Shown: positions 48,369 through 59,296, counted from the first letter of the stretch. The stretch: 64,000 nt of DNA from Martensiomyces pterosporus (GCA_025201845.1 MU603952.1:125162-189161); one strand, 5' to 3'. The notes: generated by a model from the sequence alone, not told the origin. A program made the numbers and translations.

Positions 48369-51290
48369 ATGGCACCAGGACCACCCGTTATGACTGATAT
48401 TCCCACCCCTGACTCGGTTCAAATCAAGCAAACGTACAGCCAGGAGCTTGCGCAGCAACATTCAGGCGCAACAGACCCAGACACTATGGCAGGCATAGTT
48501 GTTAGCACACATGAGCAAAAGGATAGCATCGAACGCTCGGTCAATACACAGGGAGCATCGCCGTATCAATGTATGAAGCAAAAACCAAGCGAACAGCTGG
48601 TAGACGATCGAAAGCAGGTTGACGCCAGTGTGCGGACAGACAGCAACTCAGCCAGCGGCGGCCAGCAGGGGCAGACAAAACTTGGCAGTGGTTATTTTCA
48701 GGACCGGGGCTCCACTATACAATCGCATATTACAGCAACACCTGGTACTGGAAACCATTCGCTACGGACGGCAGCAGCGAAGACTAGCGAACATGCTCAA
48801 TACAGCACAGCTATGGGCCAACCGCAGAGCTATCGGATAGACAGGCGCTCTACACAAACGCAGCAGCAGCATAACCCCCGAAGCCACGGTGGACACAGGC
48901 TTTCTGCCCCTCTTAACCAGCTCATTGAGCCACGCATGTATAATAGCACCGACTGCGCCGATCCTGTCAAAACACACTACACAGAGCTAATGCGAAGGTC
49001 GCTGCACCGATTGGTCTCGTCGACAACACGTTTTGATCAAGTAACAAACAGCGCACTGTCGCTGCTTTCCGATGCAGCACGGCTGTATCTGGTGCGAATT
49101 GGAGAGGCTTGCAGATCGCGGGCTGACTTGGCCAACCGGTCGCAGCCAAACCTCCTTGATGTCGTTGACTGCACAACGCAGGATTTGGGCGTGGACTGGC
49201 CGTCTTTGCGCTCATGGGTGGAAGATTGGAAGGACGAAGTCGGAACGGTTGCAAAGGCGCCACCGATTGACCTGGTGGAGCGCGCTAGCACCAATTCCGA
49301 GCAGCAGCTCAGCGGTCGGCAGTCTACGAGCAAGGAGCCGGGTTATTCGAGGCGAAATTCATGGGGCTATGGATCTGGCAGGGCAAATGGCAGTGCCTCT
49401 GCATATCACACACGGACCGTGTCTGCGAGTGATATATTGGGAGATCTAAGCAGCACCCACGAAACAAACGGTGGTGCAGGTCACGGCAATACAGGGGACT
49501 CGGGAGATATCGACGCCATGCTAGCAGATCTTGACCTAGATTGCTTGTTGTTGGATGAGAGCAGCGTAGTCGATAACATGGAGGGCATCATTCCCTCGCA
49601 CTTCCCTCCACTGGTGCCGATCACCGAGCAGAACGACGAGGACGAGCCACAAACGGAAGAGATCGGTACTGCAGCAGCGCCAGCGCTGCCTCCAACTGAA
49701 TCTCCCAAGGAAGCACCCGAGCCTGGAGTCACTAGCGAAGAGAGCGACGGGAAGTCGGCTGATGAGGACTCGCCTGAAAGCGTTCTTGCTCAGCTCCTCC
49801 ACCTCACCACATCCTCTCTGTCTGTGCTGCAGCCGCCGATAAAGAACGACAAGGCCCTGTTCGCCTTCTTCCAGCCAGCAGCCAAATTTGATCCAACGTG
49901 TGCGCCGGATGAGACGCTGCCTGACTTTGAAATCCCTGAAGAAGCGTTGGCATCGGCCACTGACCATATATGCGACGAGCTATCTCGAAGAGACAAGGTT
50001 AAGCCTGGCCATCCGATGTTTTTGTATGGAGATGCAACACGCCGAAACCTACTTGGTGACTCCGAGGAGCAGTGGCGGCAGGCGAGGTACAAGATCTACT
50101 CGGAAATACACGACGAGGCGGCTGGCCAGGCGATTGAGGAGATGAACAATGCGCCTATTCCTATGCGGCGGCAGCGGGAGAGCGTCCCTGAGCCAGGGAT
50201 CGACGGAAATGGAAGCAGCAGCAACGCTAAGGGCGACACTGCTGATATCGGCGATTCCCTGGGATTGGATGTCGATATGGACATGGATGTCGAGCTGGGT
50301 ATGGACTTGGATCTGGACCTGGACATCCTTGACAGCACGCCGGAGCTAAAGTCTGGACTCCAGTATGGCGGCGGCACTGGCAGTGGTTCTCAGAACGAGC
50401 AGCTGGTCGATATGTCTGGATTCTCTGAAATGGCAAAGGAGCCGAGCGCGGCGCCCGAGCCCATTGAGCTCTCAATCTCCAGCGGTCTTCGCGGGTCTGG
50501 AAAGCCCCACTGGACAAGCGAGTGGTTCACGCCCGCAATGGCTAAGCGGCTGAGTGCGATGACTGCGCAGGACATAGCCCCTTGCGACTCACTGTTTCTG
50601 TCAAGCCCATCCGCCGGCCACAGGCACGTGGTTGACGACATTGCTAGGGCGTTTGTAGACAGCGAGGGTGGTGGCCATCTGCATGAGACCACGCCGCTTG
50701 AAGGGTTTGGATCAAATGCCAATGCACAGAGCCTCCCCAACAGCTCGGGGTCGGCTTTGCGCTGGACTCTGCATCACATTATGCAGACAAAGGGAACGAA
50801 CACCGTGGACAGCTTGTACACAGGACGGTCGTCGCTTGCTGGCGGCGTTGCTGGAGATGGCGTCAACCAGTACATAAGCCGGATCAGCTCTCTGATCAAG
50901 GCGTCTGAGGAAGAGGAGGCTGAGCTGGCTGTCAACGGCGCCCTTGGAATAGCGCCAGGAAAGAGCGGCAAGGGCAGTGGTGCTCTGTTGGCTGACAAGG
51001 GCAAGCCTGGGCAGGGCGAGCTGGTGGAGCAGCTGGTTGCTGGATCTGAGAAGCGCATTCCATGGACCCAGCACAGGCTTGATATCCATGCTGTTGAGTC
51101 GCGGATTGCGGGCAGACCGCCACAAAAGGCTGTGCAAACGCCGCCACCGCAACCACCAACGCCACCATCCGCAGAACATGAACCCAAAGAACCAGAGCCG
51201 CGTACTTACGAGCCTACTGAACACAGGGATCGCGCTGGCAATGGCGATCTAGGCGGCCATGTTTTCGAGCACCATGGCGGCCAGTCTTAG
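48369..51290 (+). CDS. TAF3-like TFIID subunit with histone fold
   Basis: From ATG 48369 (MAPGPPVMTDIP) the frame gives 973 residues. Upstream codons are open but offer no ATG. A histone-fold of the bromodomain-associated (BTP) type lies at about residues 200-290. It shows HYTELMRRSLHRLVSSTTRF, SALSLLSDAARLYLVRIGEA and ANRSQPNLLDVVDCTTQDLG. About 170 residues later comes IPSHFPPLVPITEQNDEDEP, much like the IPDYLPPIVS-acidic stretch after the histone fold of TAF3. TAF3 pairs with TAF10 in TFIID, which recognises core promoters for RNA polymerase II. The rest is disordered with an acidic DxDMDV repeat (about 50270-50340). No PHD finger is present, as in yeast Taf3. TAF8 or another BTP protein is possible. 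Confidence 0.6.
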   Translation: MAPGPPVMTDIPTPDSVQIKQTYSQELAQQHSGATDPDTMAGIVVSTHEQKDSIERSVNTQGASPYQCMKQKPSEQLVDDRKQVDASVRTDSNSASGGQQGQTKLGSGYFQDRGSTIQSHITATPGTGNHSLRTAAAKTSEHAQYSTAMGQPQSYRIDRRSTQTQQQHNPRSHGGHRLSAPLNQLIEPRMYNSTDCADPVKTHYTELMRRSLHRLVSSTTRFDQVTNSALSLLSDAARLYLVRIGEACRSRADLANRSQPNLLDVVDCTTQDLGVDWPSLRSWVEDWKDEVGTVAKAPPIDLVERASTNSEQQLSGRQSTSKEPGYSRRNSWGYGSGRANGSASAYHTRTVSASDILGDLSSTHETNGGAGHGNTGDSGDIDAMLADLDLDCLLLDESSVVDNMEGIIPSHFPPLVPITEQNDEDEPQTEEIGTAAAPALPPTESPKEAPEPGVTSEESDGKSADEDSPESVLAQLLHLTTSSLSVLQPPIKNDKALFAFFQPAAKFDPTCAPDETLPDFEIPEEALASATDHICDELSRRDKVKPGHPMFLYGDATRRNLLGDSEEQWRQARYKIYSEIHDEAAGQAIEEMNNAPIPMRRQRESVPEPGIDGNGSSSNAKGDTADIGDSLGLDVDMDMDVELGMDLDLDLDILDSTPELKSGLQYGGGTGSGSQNEQLVDMSGFSEMAKEPSAAPEPIELSISSGLRGSGKPHWTSEWFTPAMAKRLSAMTAQDIAPCDSLFLSSPSAGHRHVVDDIARAFVDSEGGGHLHETTPLEGFGSNANAQSLPNSSGSALRWTLHHIMQTKGTNTVDSLYTGRSSLAGGVAGDGVNQYISRISSLIKASEEEEAELAVNGALGIAPGKSGKGSGALLADKGKPGQGELVEQLVAGSEKRIPWTQHRLDIHAVESRIAGRPPQKAVQTPPPQPPTPPSAEHEPKEPEPRTYEPTEHRDRAGNGDLGGHVFEHHGGQS

Positions 51291-51472
51291 CTTGTGCCAT
51301 GTACACACCGCTTTTTCGTATCCTCTAATTACAATGCACGCATTTGCTGGCCACATTGCCGTCGTGTCCTTGCGGTACTTTTGTATACTGGTGTAATGTC
51401 GAGCAAAGTGACTGAAGCTAGGGTGGGAAAGTATAGTCCATGAGGGTTTTGGCCAGCGAAAGAGAGCCTGGT

Positions 51473-52183
51473 TCACTCCATATCCTCGTCGCTATCCTCA
51501 TCCTCGTCGGCGGAAGCCAGCTGGACGAACTCACCGTTGTGCAGATAGGCCAAGAGGTTGATCTTGAAGACCGCCATCTTCTCCCAGAACTGCTTGAGGA
51601 GCTGAGCCTGCTGCGGGGTGAGCTTGTCGCCCTTCTCGCAGATAACATAGTCGTAGTCAATCATAATCTTGCCCTGCTTCAGCAGGGTGGGCATGCCGAG
51701 CTCGCGCAGGTGGGGCTCCATGTTATTGGGGAACGGCTCCTTGGCGTATCCACGAACGACCTCGCCGGCAGCCACGGTGACCTTGTACGTGGCGATGGTT
51801 CCAGATCTGGCATAATCATCGGCCTCAAACTCGTCGAACGCCTTCCTTACGTACTCCGCGTCGTTGTTTGTGAACAGGAGACCCACATCGCCAGAGAGGC
51901 AGCCGCTGATCTTGTGCATGCCGTCCTTCACCTCGTCCTCCTCCGTGTTGCCAAGGGCCTTGGCCATCACCTTGTTGCCGCCGAAGAAGAACCGGCTGGT
52001 GCCAAACTTCTTGCGCACCACCTTGAGGTAGGCGTTGCGCATGTTCTCGACAGAAAACACCCACACGTAGTCGTAGTCCTCGGCCGCTTGGCGCACCTGC
52101 TCCATGAGGTCTGCGCGCCCGGCGCGGCCCTTGCTCTTGGCCTTTGTCAAACTAACGACCTGTGCTCTCTTGGCTCTCGGCAT
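51473..52183 (-). CDS. MRT4: ribosome assembly factor Mrt4 (uL10-like)
   Basis: This is a nucleolar paralogue of stalk protein P0/uL10 that occupies the P0 site on pre-60S particles until P0 replaces it. The 236-residue single-exon protein starts MPRAKRAQVVSLTKAKSKGR, typical of Mrt4. It continues with the uL10 fold (ENMRNAYLKVVRKKFGTSRF, FFGGNKVMAKALGNTEEDEV, LSGDVGLLFTNNDAEYV). It ends in an acidic tail (DEDEDSDEDME) and lacks the long P0 stalk-binding extension. It is convergent with the TAF3-like gene, 182 bases apart. Confidence 0.93.
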   Translation of the reverse strand: MPRAKRAQVVSLTKAKSKGRAGRADLMEQVRQAAEDYDYVWVFSVENMRNAYLKVVRKKFGTSRFFFGGNKVMAKALGNTEEDEVKDGMHKISGCLSGDVGLLFTNNDAEYVRKAFDEFEADDYARSGTIATYKVTVAAGEVVRGYAKEPFPNNMEPHLRELGMPTLLKQGKIMIDYDYVICEKGDKLTPQQAQLLKQFWEKMAVFKINLLAYLHNGEFVQLASADEDEDSDEDME

Positions 52184-52619
52184 TGCTGCTTAGTGTAGGC
52201 TTTCCTTTGCGTACTGGCGCGTTTCTGGACCAGGACTGGCGATATCGACGGAGAAAGAGAAAGAATAGGAACAAGGGTAAAATAAAATAGAAAGACTCGA
52301 CCGCGAATTTACAAGCTAAACAAGGCGAGGGGCATGGAGTAGCAGGCGCTGATCGCGCTCCGGCTCCGCCCACAGCCTGAGCCAGACAAAAAAAAAATTC
52401 AGCAGCCTCAACTTTTTTTCTGTCGCATTGAGAAAACTAGTTGATCGCATGTGATCTGCTAATGCCTTGATTGGGGATGGGTGTGGAGCTGTGAAGTACT
52501 AGTGCTGCGCCTGAATGTATCCGAGGCTGTAGAGCAGCAAGCAGCGCTTTGGTGCCTGCTATTTTTGTGAAGACAGAAAGGAATGCATACCAAAGAAGCA
52601 AATAAGAAAAATGGCCGGC
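52184..52619. other. MRT4 upstream region and folate gene 3' flank
   Basis: 436 bases contain the MRT4 promoter (minus strand) and the 3' end of the dihydrofolate synthase gene. A/T homopolymer runs occur near 52387-52415. No gene is seen. Confidence 0.4.
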
Positions 52620-54380
52620 TTAGGCAGGCTTGTCGAACGGCCGGACATGCAGCTCACGGTACAAGTCAGCGACGAGGTAAAGCGAGCCACAGAGAACAGT
52701 CAGGTATTTATCAGATTTGTCGCCATTCAAGCGCTGCACGGCCTCAGCAAGCGAGTCAAACTTGCTTATTTCGGTCATCTTATCCTCGATGACGCCTCGA
52801 GCAGTGGCCTGGATCTCCGTGGGGTCTGTGCACTGGATCCATGGCATCTCATCAGGCTGCGTGAACGGCACCGCCCACACCGAGTCACCTGGCCGCACTA
52901 GCTTGCGCAGAATACCTGAGACATCCTTGCCCTTCGTGAACCCGACGACCCAGCGCACAGACGTTGTATCCTTGTAGCCGCTACCAGAGTAGACGTTGAG
53001 ATACCGCTGCTGGGCGATACGCCGCAGCGTGGCGTTGATGTATCTCCTCAGCTCGGCGGCAGCAGGCTCGTTATGTGCGCCATCGGCCAGAATCCAAGCG
53101 CTGAGTGGGTCCGTAGAATCGGGGGCATGCTGGCCACCACCGCCACCGCTGCTGCTTTGTGTGCTGCTTGGGGCGGTGGCATTCGCATTGTTTTGGTTTG
53201 CAGGTGCTGATGAAGAGGCGCTGCCTGTGGGCGTGATTGGGTGGGTCAGGCGTAGCCAGGCCAGGCGGCCAGGCCAGCGGACATTTTGGAAGCCGACCTG
53301 AATAGCCGCATCGGTTAGTCTGTCGAACGCATAGTGAGCACGCAAAATATCCAGGGCGTAAAATGCCACGCTTGCGTTGTCTGCCTGGTAATACCCAGGG
53401 AGCATGAGTGGCAGATCCAGTTCCACGGTCTTGGGCACCTGCTCCTTGCCATTTTCTGCACCGGCAGCAGCCACAGATGGCGGGTACTTTGTCAGGTTTT
53501 TCCCGTAGGTGTCCAAAGAGGGCGGGTACTTTACACGCAAGCAGCGCTTGCCCGTGCCGTTGAACGAGGCCCAAGCGGGCAGGTCAGCAGGTGGGCGAAT
53601 ATGCAGCCATGGGTCGGCTGCACCTTGCACCTCTCCGTTACTGTTTGGACGGATGGTAAAGTTGGGCACATGCAGGTCGTATGTGGGCTGTCTGCGCACA
53701 TTAATGATGCGTCCGGGGCTGGTACTATGTGCGATCTGCCGGACAGTGTGGAACGCCTCAGTCCGCTCCTGGTTCCCCACCACGATCCACGACCCGGGTC
53801 GCATGATTCCCGATTTCTCCCGAGCGATTTCCTCGACATTGTTCCCAATCATGCCTAGGTGGTCCTCGTCAATCGGGCAAATGCACTGCACCAGCGACTG
53901 CCCTACTCCAGGCGTCTGGCACCCATCCACCGTGCCAAAGACATTCGTGGCATCACGCAGCCCGCCCATGCCCACCTCAATCACTGCAACATCCACATCA
54001 TTCTTGGCGAACCACCAAATGGCGGCCACAGTCGCCTGCTCAAACAGCGACAAGGGGCCCTCCTCCGACGGGGCATTTGTGTCGAGAGAGCTAATCCATT
54101 CGCGAAGCTCTGCGTACTCGCTGGTAGGGACTGGCATGCCTTGTATCCGTGCTGCGTCGCTGGGCTCGAGAAAGTGCGGCGAGTTAAACGTGCCCACCTT
54201 GTAGCCGGCAGCCATCAGCGCCTCGGAGATAAGCGCGCACACAGACCCTTTGCCATTTGTACCGGCGATATGGATGACGCGGAGCTTGGCGCGTGGATCT
54301 GATGGGAGCGTGTGCTCAAAGAAAGTGGTTATGCGCCCAAGTCCGAGGTTTATCTTGCCTACGCTCTCAGGAGTAGCCAT
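52620..54380 (-). CDS. FOL3: dihydrofolate synthase (folylpolyglutamate synthase family)
   Basis: This Mur-ligase-type enzyme joins glutamate to dihydropteroate using ATP, a late step of folate synthesis. The 586-residue single-exon protein carries the P-loop IHIAGTNGKGSV (GTNGKGS at 40-46), the SPHFLEPSDAARIQG substrate loop, IEVGMGGLRDATN and DEDHLGMIGNNVEEIAREKSG with catalytic Asp/His and Lys. The C-terminal domain includes WILADGAHNEPAAAELRRYI. The N in GTNGKGS and the overall motifs fit Fol3/FolC rather than mitochondrial Met7, where Lys is usual. The protein is longer than yeast Fol3 because of low-complexity inserts (Ser/Gly/Gln near residues 380-410). Upstream lies a perfect 79-base duplication. 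Confidence 0.85.
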   Translation of the reverse strand: MATPESVGKINLGLGRITTFFEHTLPSDPRAKLRVIHIAGTNGKGSVCALISEALMAAGYKVGTFNSPHFLEPSDAARIQGMPVPTSEYAELREWISSLDTNAPSEEGPLSLFEQATVAAIWWFAKNDVDVAVIEVGMGGLRDATNVFGTVDGCQTPGVGQSLVQCICPIDEDHLGMIGNNVEEIAREKSGIMRPGSWIVVGNQERTEAFHTVRQIAHSTSPGRIINVRRQPTYDLHVPNFTIRPNSNGEVQGAADPWLHIRPPADLPAWASFNGTGKRCLRVKYPPSLDTYGKNLTKYPPSVAAAGAENGKEQVPKTVELDLPLMLPGYYQADNASVAFYALDILRAHYAFDRLTDAAIQVGFQNVRWPGRLAWLRLTHPITPTGSASSSAPANQNNANATAPSSTQSSSGGGGGQHAPDSTDPLSAWILADGAHNEPAAAELRRYINATLRRIAQQRYLNVYSGSGYKDTTSVRWVVGFTKGKDVSGILRKLVRPGDSVWAVPFTQPDEMPWIQCTDPTEIQATARGVIEDKMTEISKFDSLAEAVQRLNGDKSDKYLTVLCGSLYLVADLYRELHVRPFDKPA

Positions 54381-54586
54381 CGGTCCGCTTCTTTTGTCGG
54401 TCGCCAGTTCGTATGTTTACACTAGAGAAGCCGATAGAAAATGCAAAGAAATGAGAGTAAGGCAAACAAAAATCGAGCAGGAAGCGGGCGGAGTTTGATC
54501 AACCGAATAACAGCGAGCAAGCAGTGGAGGCAAAGAAGCAAGGCAGGAAAAGTGTAGGCGTTTTGCGCTCTTTCCAGGGTGTCGAT

Positions 54587-54592
54587 CACGTG
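54587..54592. promoter_or_regulatory. E-box CACGTG, first copy
   Basis: This palindromic CACGTG lies in the context ATCACGTGGC, in the first unit of the tandem duplication upstream of FOL3. A factor binding here is inference from the motif. Confidence 0.4.
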
Positions 54593-54665
54593 GCACACAG
54601 GAGTGGAGGCAAAGAAGCAAGGCAGGAAAAGTGTAGGCGTTTTGCGCTCTTTCCAGGGTGTCGAT

Positions 54666-54671
54666 CACGTG
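54666..54671. promoter_or_regulatory. E-box CACGTG, second copy
   Basis: This is the identical CACGTG in the second unit of the 79-base duplication, exactly 79 bases from the first. Confidence 0.4.
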
Positions 54672-55971
54672 GCACACAGGTTGGCGTTTGAAGGTGCAGG
54701 GGGAAAACCTGAAGGCTGGCTGGCTAGCTGGCTGTGGCGAAAGAACGCGAATATAGGGAAGAAACGGAGCAGGGAAGAATACGCAACGGGAGGCAGCAGG
54801 GCGAGGCCCACCTTGAGACTTTATACAGTAGTGCTTTCGCGACTGTGCGCAAACAACTGCATCACGCACGCTTCCTCCTGCCCCTCGCGCATGTGAACCA
54901 GGAAAAAGAAACCGCAATTGGATGCCTGCTGGGCTGAGGTCATTGCGCTTTGGCCAGAAAATTTTTCTGACAGCGAGGCACACAATGGGAGGGCGCGGAG
55001 CGCGCAAGGTGTGGCCTATTTCCCCTACTTCCGACGCTGAACAGGAACCGCCTATTGCGTCAGCTGGCATCCAAAGGCAAGGAAGGGTGGTCCGCACCCT
55101 CCCATCTCCTGCTTGCTGGCAGACAAGGCACCAGAGTGCTTGCCGCCGCACCCAATACAAGGACAATCTTCTGCTCCTCGCTCCCGAATCCCTCTACACA
55201 TGGCAGGCGCCTCTCAGACAAAACAATATGAACCTTGACAATACCTGCCCTTTGGCAGTGCGCGCATCAGCAATGCCGGTGTATCTGGCATCGTCAACAT
55301 GCGTGCATTCCGCCGTGTGGTTTGCACAGCACTACCTGGCCATCGGAAATGTACGCTACAAAAGGCACCGCACGCTTGCCTCCTGTTTGCGTGGCCGCTG
55401 ACGTCTCTGCCATGCCTTTTTCTACCTACCAAGCACAGCCAACATGTGCCGCGTCTCTGCGCGCCTCCCACACCTCAGCTTTTTATAAGCGAAATCCGAC
55501 CAGCAGCAGTAGCGCCGTGGCTTTTATGGCATCTGCCTGTATTCGCGGGTTTCCCTCTGTCCTCCACCCGCCATCGCCCAATTCTTGCAATAGCGCCTCC
55601 ATTTCCAGCTGCCCAACCACTCAGAGTCGAGAAGGCGCTGCTGCCAGCACCCCACACCACACCAGTTGATGCATACCACATCTCCACCTCATCCCGTGCT
55701 GTCCAAAAAGGAAGCAATGTCTGCACATCCATGGGCGGAGTTTCTCATTTGCACACTTCAATTCATGAAATAAAACAAAAACACGCCCCAATCCCCTACC
55801 ACTGGGAAATGAACACCACAAGTGCGCATGGTGGTGTAGCAAGTGCAGACACATTGTGGTGTTCCACATGAAAGCTCAACATGTGTGTGTATAAAAAGGT
55901 TCATGCTGCAGCGAAAATCAAAAAAAAAAAAACCAAAACCATTGACTACTATTGGCTGCGTTTGAATACAT

Positions 55972-58919
55972 CTAGCGGCGTCTGCCTCTACGCTTCGCTC
56001 CTCCCCCGCTGCCCGATGTATTCTGGCTGTCTTGTGCGCTTGGCCGTGTGTCTTTGATGCGGTCAAGAATGTTGCGCTGCTTCTCATCCTCGGCAGCTCT
56101 ACTGGACCGCCCACGAATCGACACTTGCGCCGCACTCCCATTGCCATCTTCACGTCCACCATGGCGGCGCCTACCGTCTCTGTCTCTGTCTCTGTCTCTG
56201 TCTCTATTTCTATTTCTATCATGCGACCGCTCCCTGTCTTGGTCTCTGTGTCGGTCGCGGTCCGACCTGCTACTGCGCTCATACCCGCGCTCTTTGCTGT
56301 GGTATCTGCTTCTAGTAGACCGCTCACCGCTGCGATGGCGCTCGCTGCGGCTGTGGCTGCGGCCAGACTCCTCGCGACGTCTGCTTCCATCGCGATCGCG
56401 ATCACGATCGCGGCCGCGGTCTCTACCTTCGTCCTTCAATTTTCTATGGCTCTCAGATTTGTGCGTATCCGCATCAGCGTCCATCGGTGGTGGCTGGTAC
56501 TCTTCGCCCCCATCGATTCTCCCAGGGCTCTCAGTGCCTACACCTGCCTGCCTTTCAGGTCCGGGCTCAGGACCCAAATCAGGCGCACTATCGCTGTCGT
56601 TCGATGGTCGACGCGACCTCCTTGCCGATGGCTCCCTGGCACGCGATCTGCTCGGGCTCCTGCTCCTCCTTCTGCTCCCACTGCGATCGCTGTGGCTGCG
56701 ACTATAGCTGCGACTATAGCTGCGGCTGCGGCTGCGGCTGCGGCTGCGATCCGATCTTGAGCCGCTTCGCAACTGCGGCTTGTCGCTCTGGGTCGGCGGC
56801 ATACTTGGTCTGGGCATTGACGGCATCATAGGAGGCCGCATGTTCCCGTTCCACTGACTGGGGCGCACGCCAGGTGGCGGCTGTGGCATCATCATTCCGT
56901 GCGGCGGCCGCCCCGGCGGCATCATCCCAGGTGGCGCCATCATACCTGGAGGCATAAACGGCATCTGGCCCATGCCCATGCCCATTCCCATGCCCATGCC
57001 CATCGGCATACCCATTCCAGGATACCCTTGGTTCATGCCCATCATCATCCCAGGCATCATGCCCATCTGCTGCTGGCGACGAGGTTGTGGCATCATCTGC
57101 ACAGGCTGTCGCACAGTCACAGTCCCCGTAGTGGCTGCCGCATCACCGCTGGTAGAGCCATTCTCCCCTGTGGCATTGCTCGTCTGGTCGCCACCGCCTT
57201 CATCCCCACGCCGGCTTGCCGAATACTCGCGCAAAAAGTCGTCCACCTTCTGGCGCACCTCGTTGGCAACCACAAGCTGGTCGGGGACAACACCCTTGGT
57301 TTTGCACGCAGGGCAAGTAAAATGCTCATCCCCGGGCCCCAGCAGCGCCTGCTCGATGCATTCGGAGCAAAACACGGTCTGGCAGCACGGAACTACGACA
57401 GCATCGCGTACCAGCTGCTTGCATATATTGCACTTCAGCTCATCGGGGACCAGCGCCGGATCGACCGCTGTTTCAGTGGAGAGCACGTTTCGCGACAGCT
57501 TTTGGGCCTCGTTCCATGCAGCCTCGTTTGCCGTTGCCACCACAAGCGTTCCGTCACTAGTCACCAAGGCGTTGCTGCCTTCCTCGAGCTTGTCAACCTT
57601 CTGCAGGAACGACTTGGGGATGCCCGTCGTGCGCTTGATCCGGTGCCCCGCCGATTTGCCGCCTCCTTCGTTTGGCTGGCCAATGGTTGGGCAGTTGTGG
57701 ATCCAATGTCCCGCAATGCCACAGCGATGGCAGATGTAGTTTGGCGGCGGCGGCCCCTGGTGCTCTGGCCGCTCGATGCGTGGCCTTGGTCGATAGCCAC
57801 CTGGACGGAATTGGTGGACTGGTCGCTGCCTACATAGCAAGAAAAGGATATTGCGCAAAAGCATTTGTGAGTAAGAGTCTACAAGCTTGGTACACATGTC
57901 CACTGTACGACGCTCCACAATGTCGTAGCCCTCTGCCCCATACACGCTCCATCCTTCTCTTGCTGCTCCTCAGGTGCACTCAACCCCCGATACTAGCATA
58001 AACACTCCTTCCCTTAGCGTTCAAGGGAAGAAAGTGGCAAAATGCATGTAGAAGTGAGGAAAGTAATCGCATTGACAACAAATAACAAACGAACGCGAGC
58101 CTGCTCTTGCGTGCAGCACCCTTCACTTCTCGACCACACAAGGGGGCAGATGGAGGCGCCGAGAGCGTTCTTCGAGCAACATACATTTCCATGAGCGACT
58201 GCTGGTGAGACCATTGCTCGTCAGTCTGCTGCAGCATAGCAGCGATCCGAGCGTCTTCCGCATCAGAGATGACATCTGGGTTTCTGACCAGCTCATTCTG
58301 TGCGTTCAGCTCAGCTGAGCCTTCGGTTGCCGAGTTATTGTTGCCTCCATGGGCACCGGGGTGTCCGCCCATACCGTATCCTTGCGGTCCGCGGTACCCA
58401 TATTGGCTAGGTGTTGCATTGGCGCCCGCATTCTGGCCACGCTGGTACCCGCCGCCGCCACCGCCACCGCCGTATCCTGAAGATCTACCAGCGGACGGCT
58501 GCTGCTGCTGGCCACTGGCATTGCTGGTGTTGAAGTTGTGCGACAGCTTGGGCCCGGTGTATGGCACTCGGCGCACAAGGACCGACGTGCTCTTTGGAAC
58601 CAGCGCCGACTCATCCGTATAGTCTAAAAAGATAGAGACAACCAATTTCCCCAAGCACGGTGGTGTTTAGCATGTATATTCTGCGCAGAGATCACTCTGT
58701 CTACCTCAGGTAGGCTACTTCAGGCGCTCTATCCATTAGTTTTGCTTGCTTACCTTCGTTGGTTTGTGCATTTGTGATTACCAGGCCATACTCCTCAGGG
58801 TCCAGGCGCTTCTCACGCAAGATCTCCTGCTTCAGGTCATACACCGATATAGACAGCCCGTCAAACACAACAGACGAGTAGTCCTTGGCTGCACGGAACT
58901 TGTAGTGAATCTGCGACAT
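55972..58919 (-). CDS. MPE1: Mpe1/RBBP6 mRNA 3'-end processing factor
   Basis: This is a subunit of the cleavage and polyadenylation factor with a ubiquitin-like DWNN domain. Three exons join in phase: 58919-58754, 58623-58185 and 57829-55972. The donors are GTAAGC and GTATGT, and the acceptors are TTTTAG and TGTAG. The product has 820 residues. The DWNN domain (1-about 80) starts MSQIHYKFRAAKDYSSVVFD, and the first splice rebuilds TNEDYTDESALVPKSTSVLV. Next come a zinc knuckle CHRCGIAGHWIHNC (about 175-190) and a RING/U-box C-N-I-C...CCQTVFCSECIEQ...CPACKT (about 279-325). A Met/Gly/Pro run with repeated MGMGM (about 405-440) and a long Arg/Ser and Arg/Asp repeat tail follow. The RS/RD tail resembles metazoan RBBP6 more than yeast Mpe1, which lacks it. 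Confidence 0.92.
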
Positions 58920-59296
58920 TTCCGCTCTTTATTTGAGCTGAAAGTGAAGGGCAGCAAAGAGAGGCAGCTTTGCTGTGTTATATGCGCGTTTGTAAAAGTA
59001 TATTGTTTGCTATAGCAGGCTTTGTAGAGTTTCTCGTTTTTTTTTTAAACAGGGTTTCGAGAATTAAAGAAAACAGTGATGGAAAGAGGAGACGGACTGA
59101 GAGCAGCAGCTCAGTGGAATAGAGGAGGGAAAACGCGTGTCGCGCCGTATTCTTACGAAAATAAGGGAAATATGAAATTTGGCAAGAGCGGAGGAAAGAG
59201 GGGCGAGCGGATAAAACGAGGTGTTGGCGCATATGGTCAAATCCCAGGCCAGCTCTCAAAGACCTGGTGATGGATTTCCGCTGGGTGATTCTGGAA
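58920..59296. other. MPE1 promoter and RCC1-gene 3' flank
   Basis: 377 bases lie between two minus-strand genes. A T9-T10 tract lies at about 59037-59047. No gene is seen. Confidence 0.4.

Larger units (their letters stand above)
54523..54680. repeat. perfect 79-bp tandem duplication
   Basis: Two identical adjacent copies, 54523-54601 and 54602-54680, begin AGTGGAGGCAAAGAAGCAAG. Each copy contains one CACGTG palindrome (54587-54592 and 54666-54671), the E-box bound by Cbf1/Pho4-type bHLH factors. The pair lies about 140-300 bases upstream of the FOL3 start. Confidence 0.95.
54381..55971. other. intergenic region with tandem duplication
   Basis: 1.6 kb lies between two minus-strand genes. 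It contains the FOL3 promoter and a perfect 79-base tandem duplication. The remaining open frames (for example 55299-55871, plus) have no recognisable domain. A 14-base A run occurs at about 55920-55932, close to the MPE1 3' end. Confidence 0.45.
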
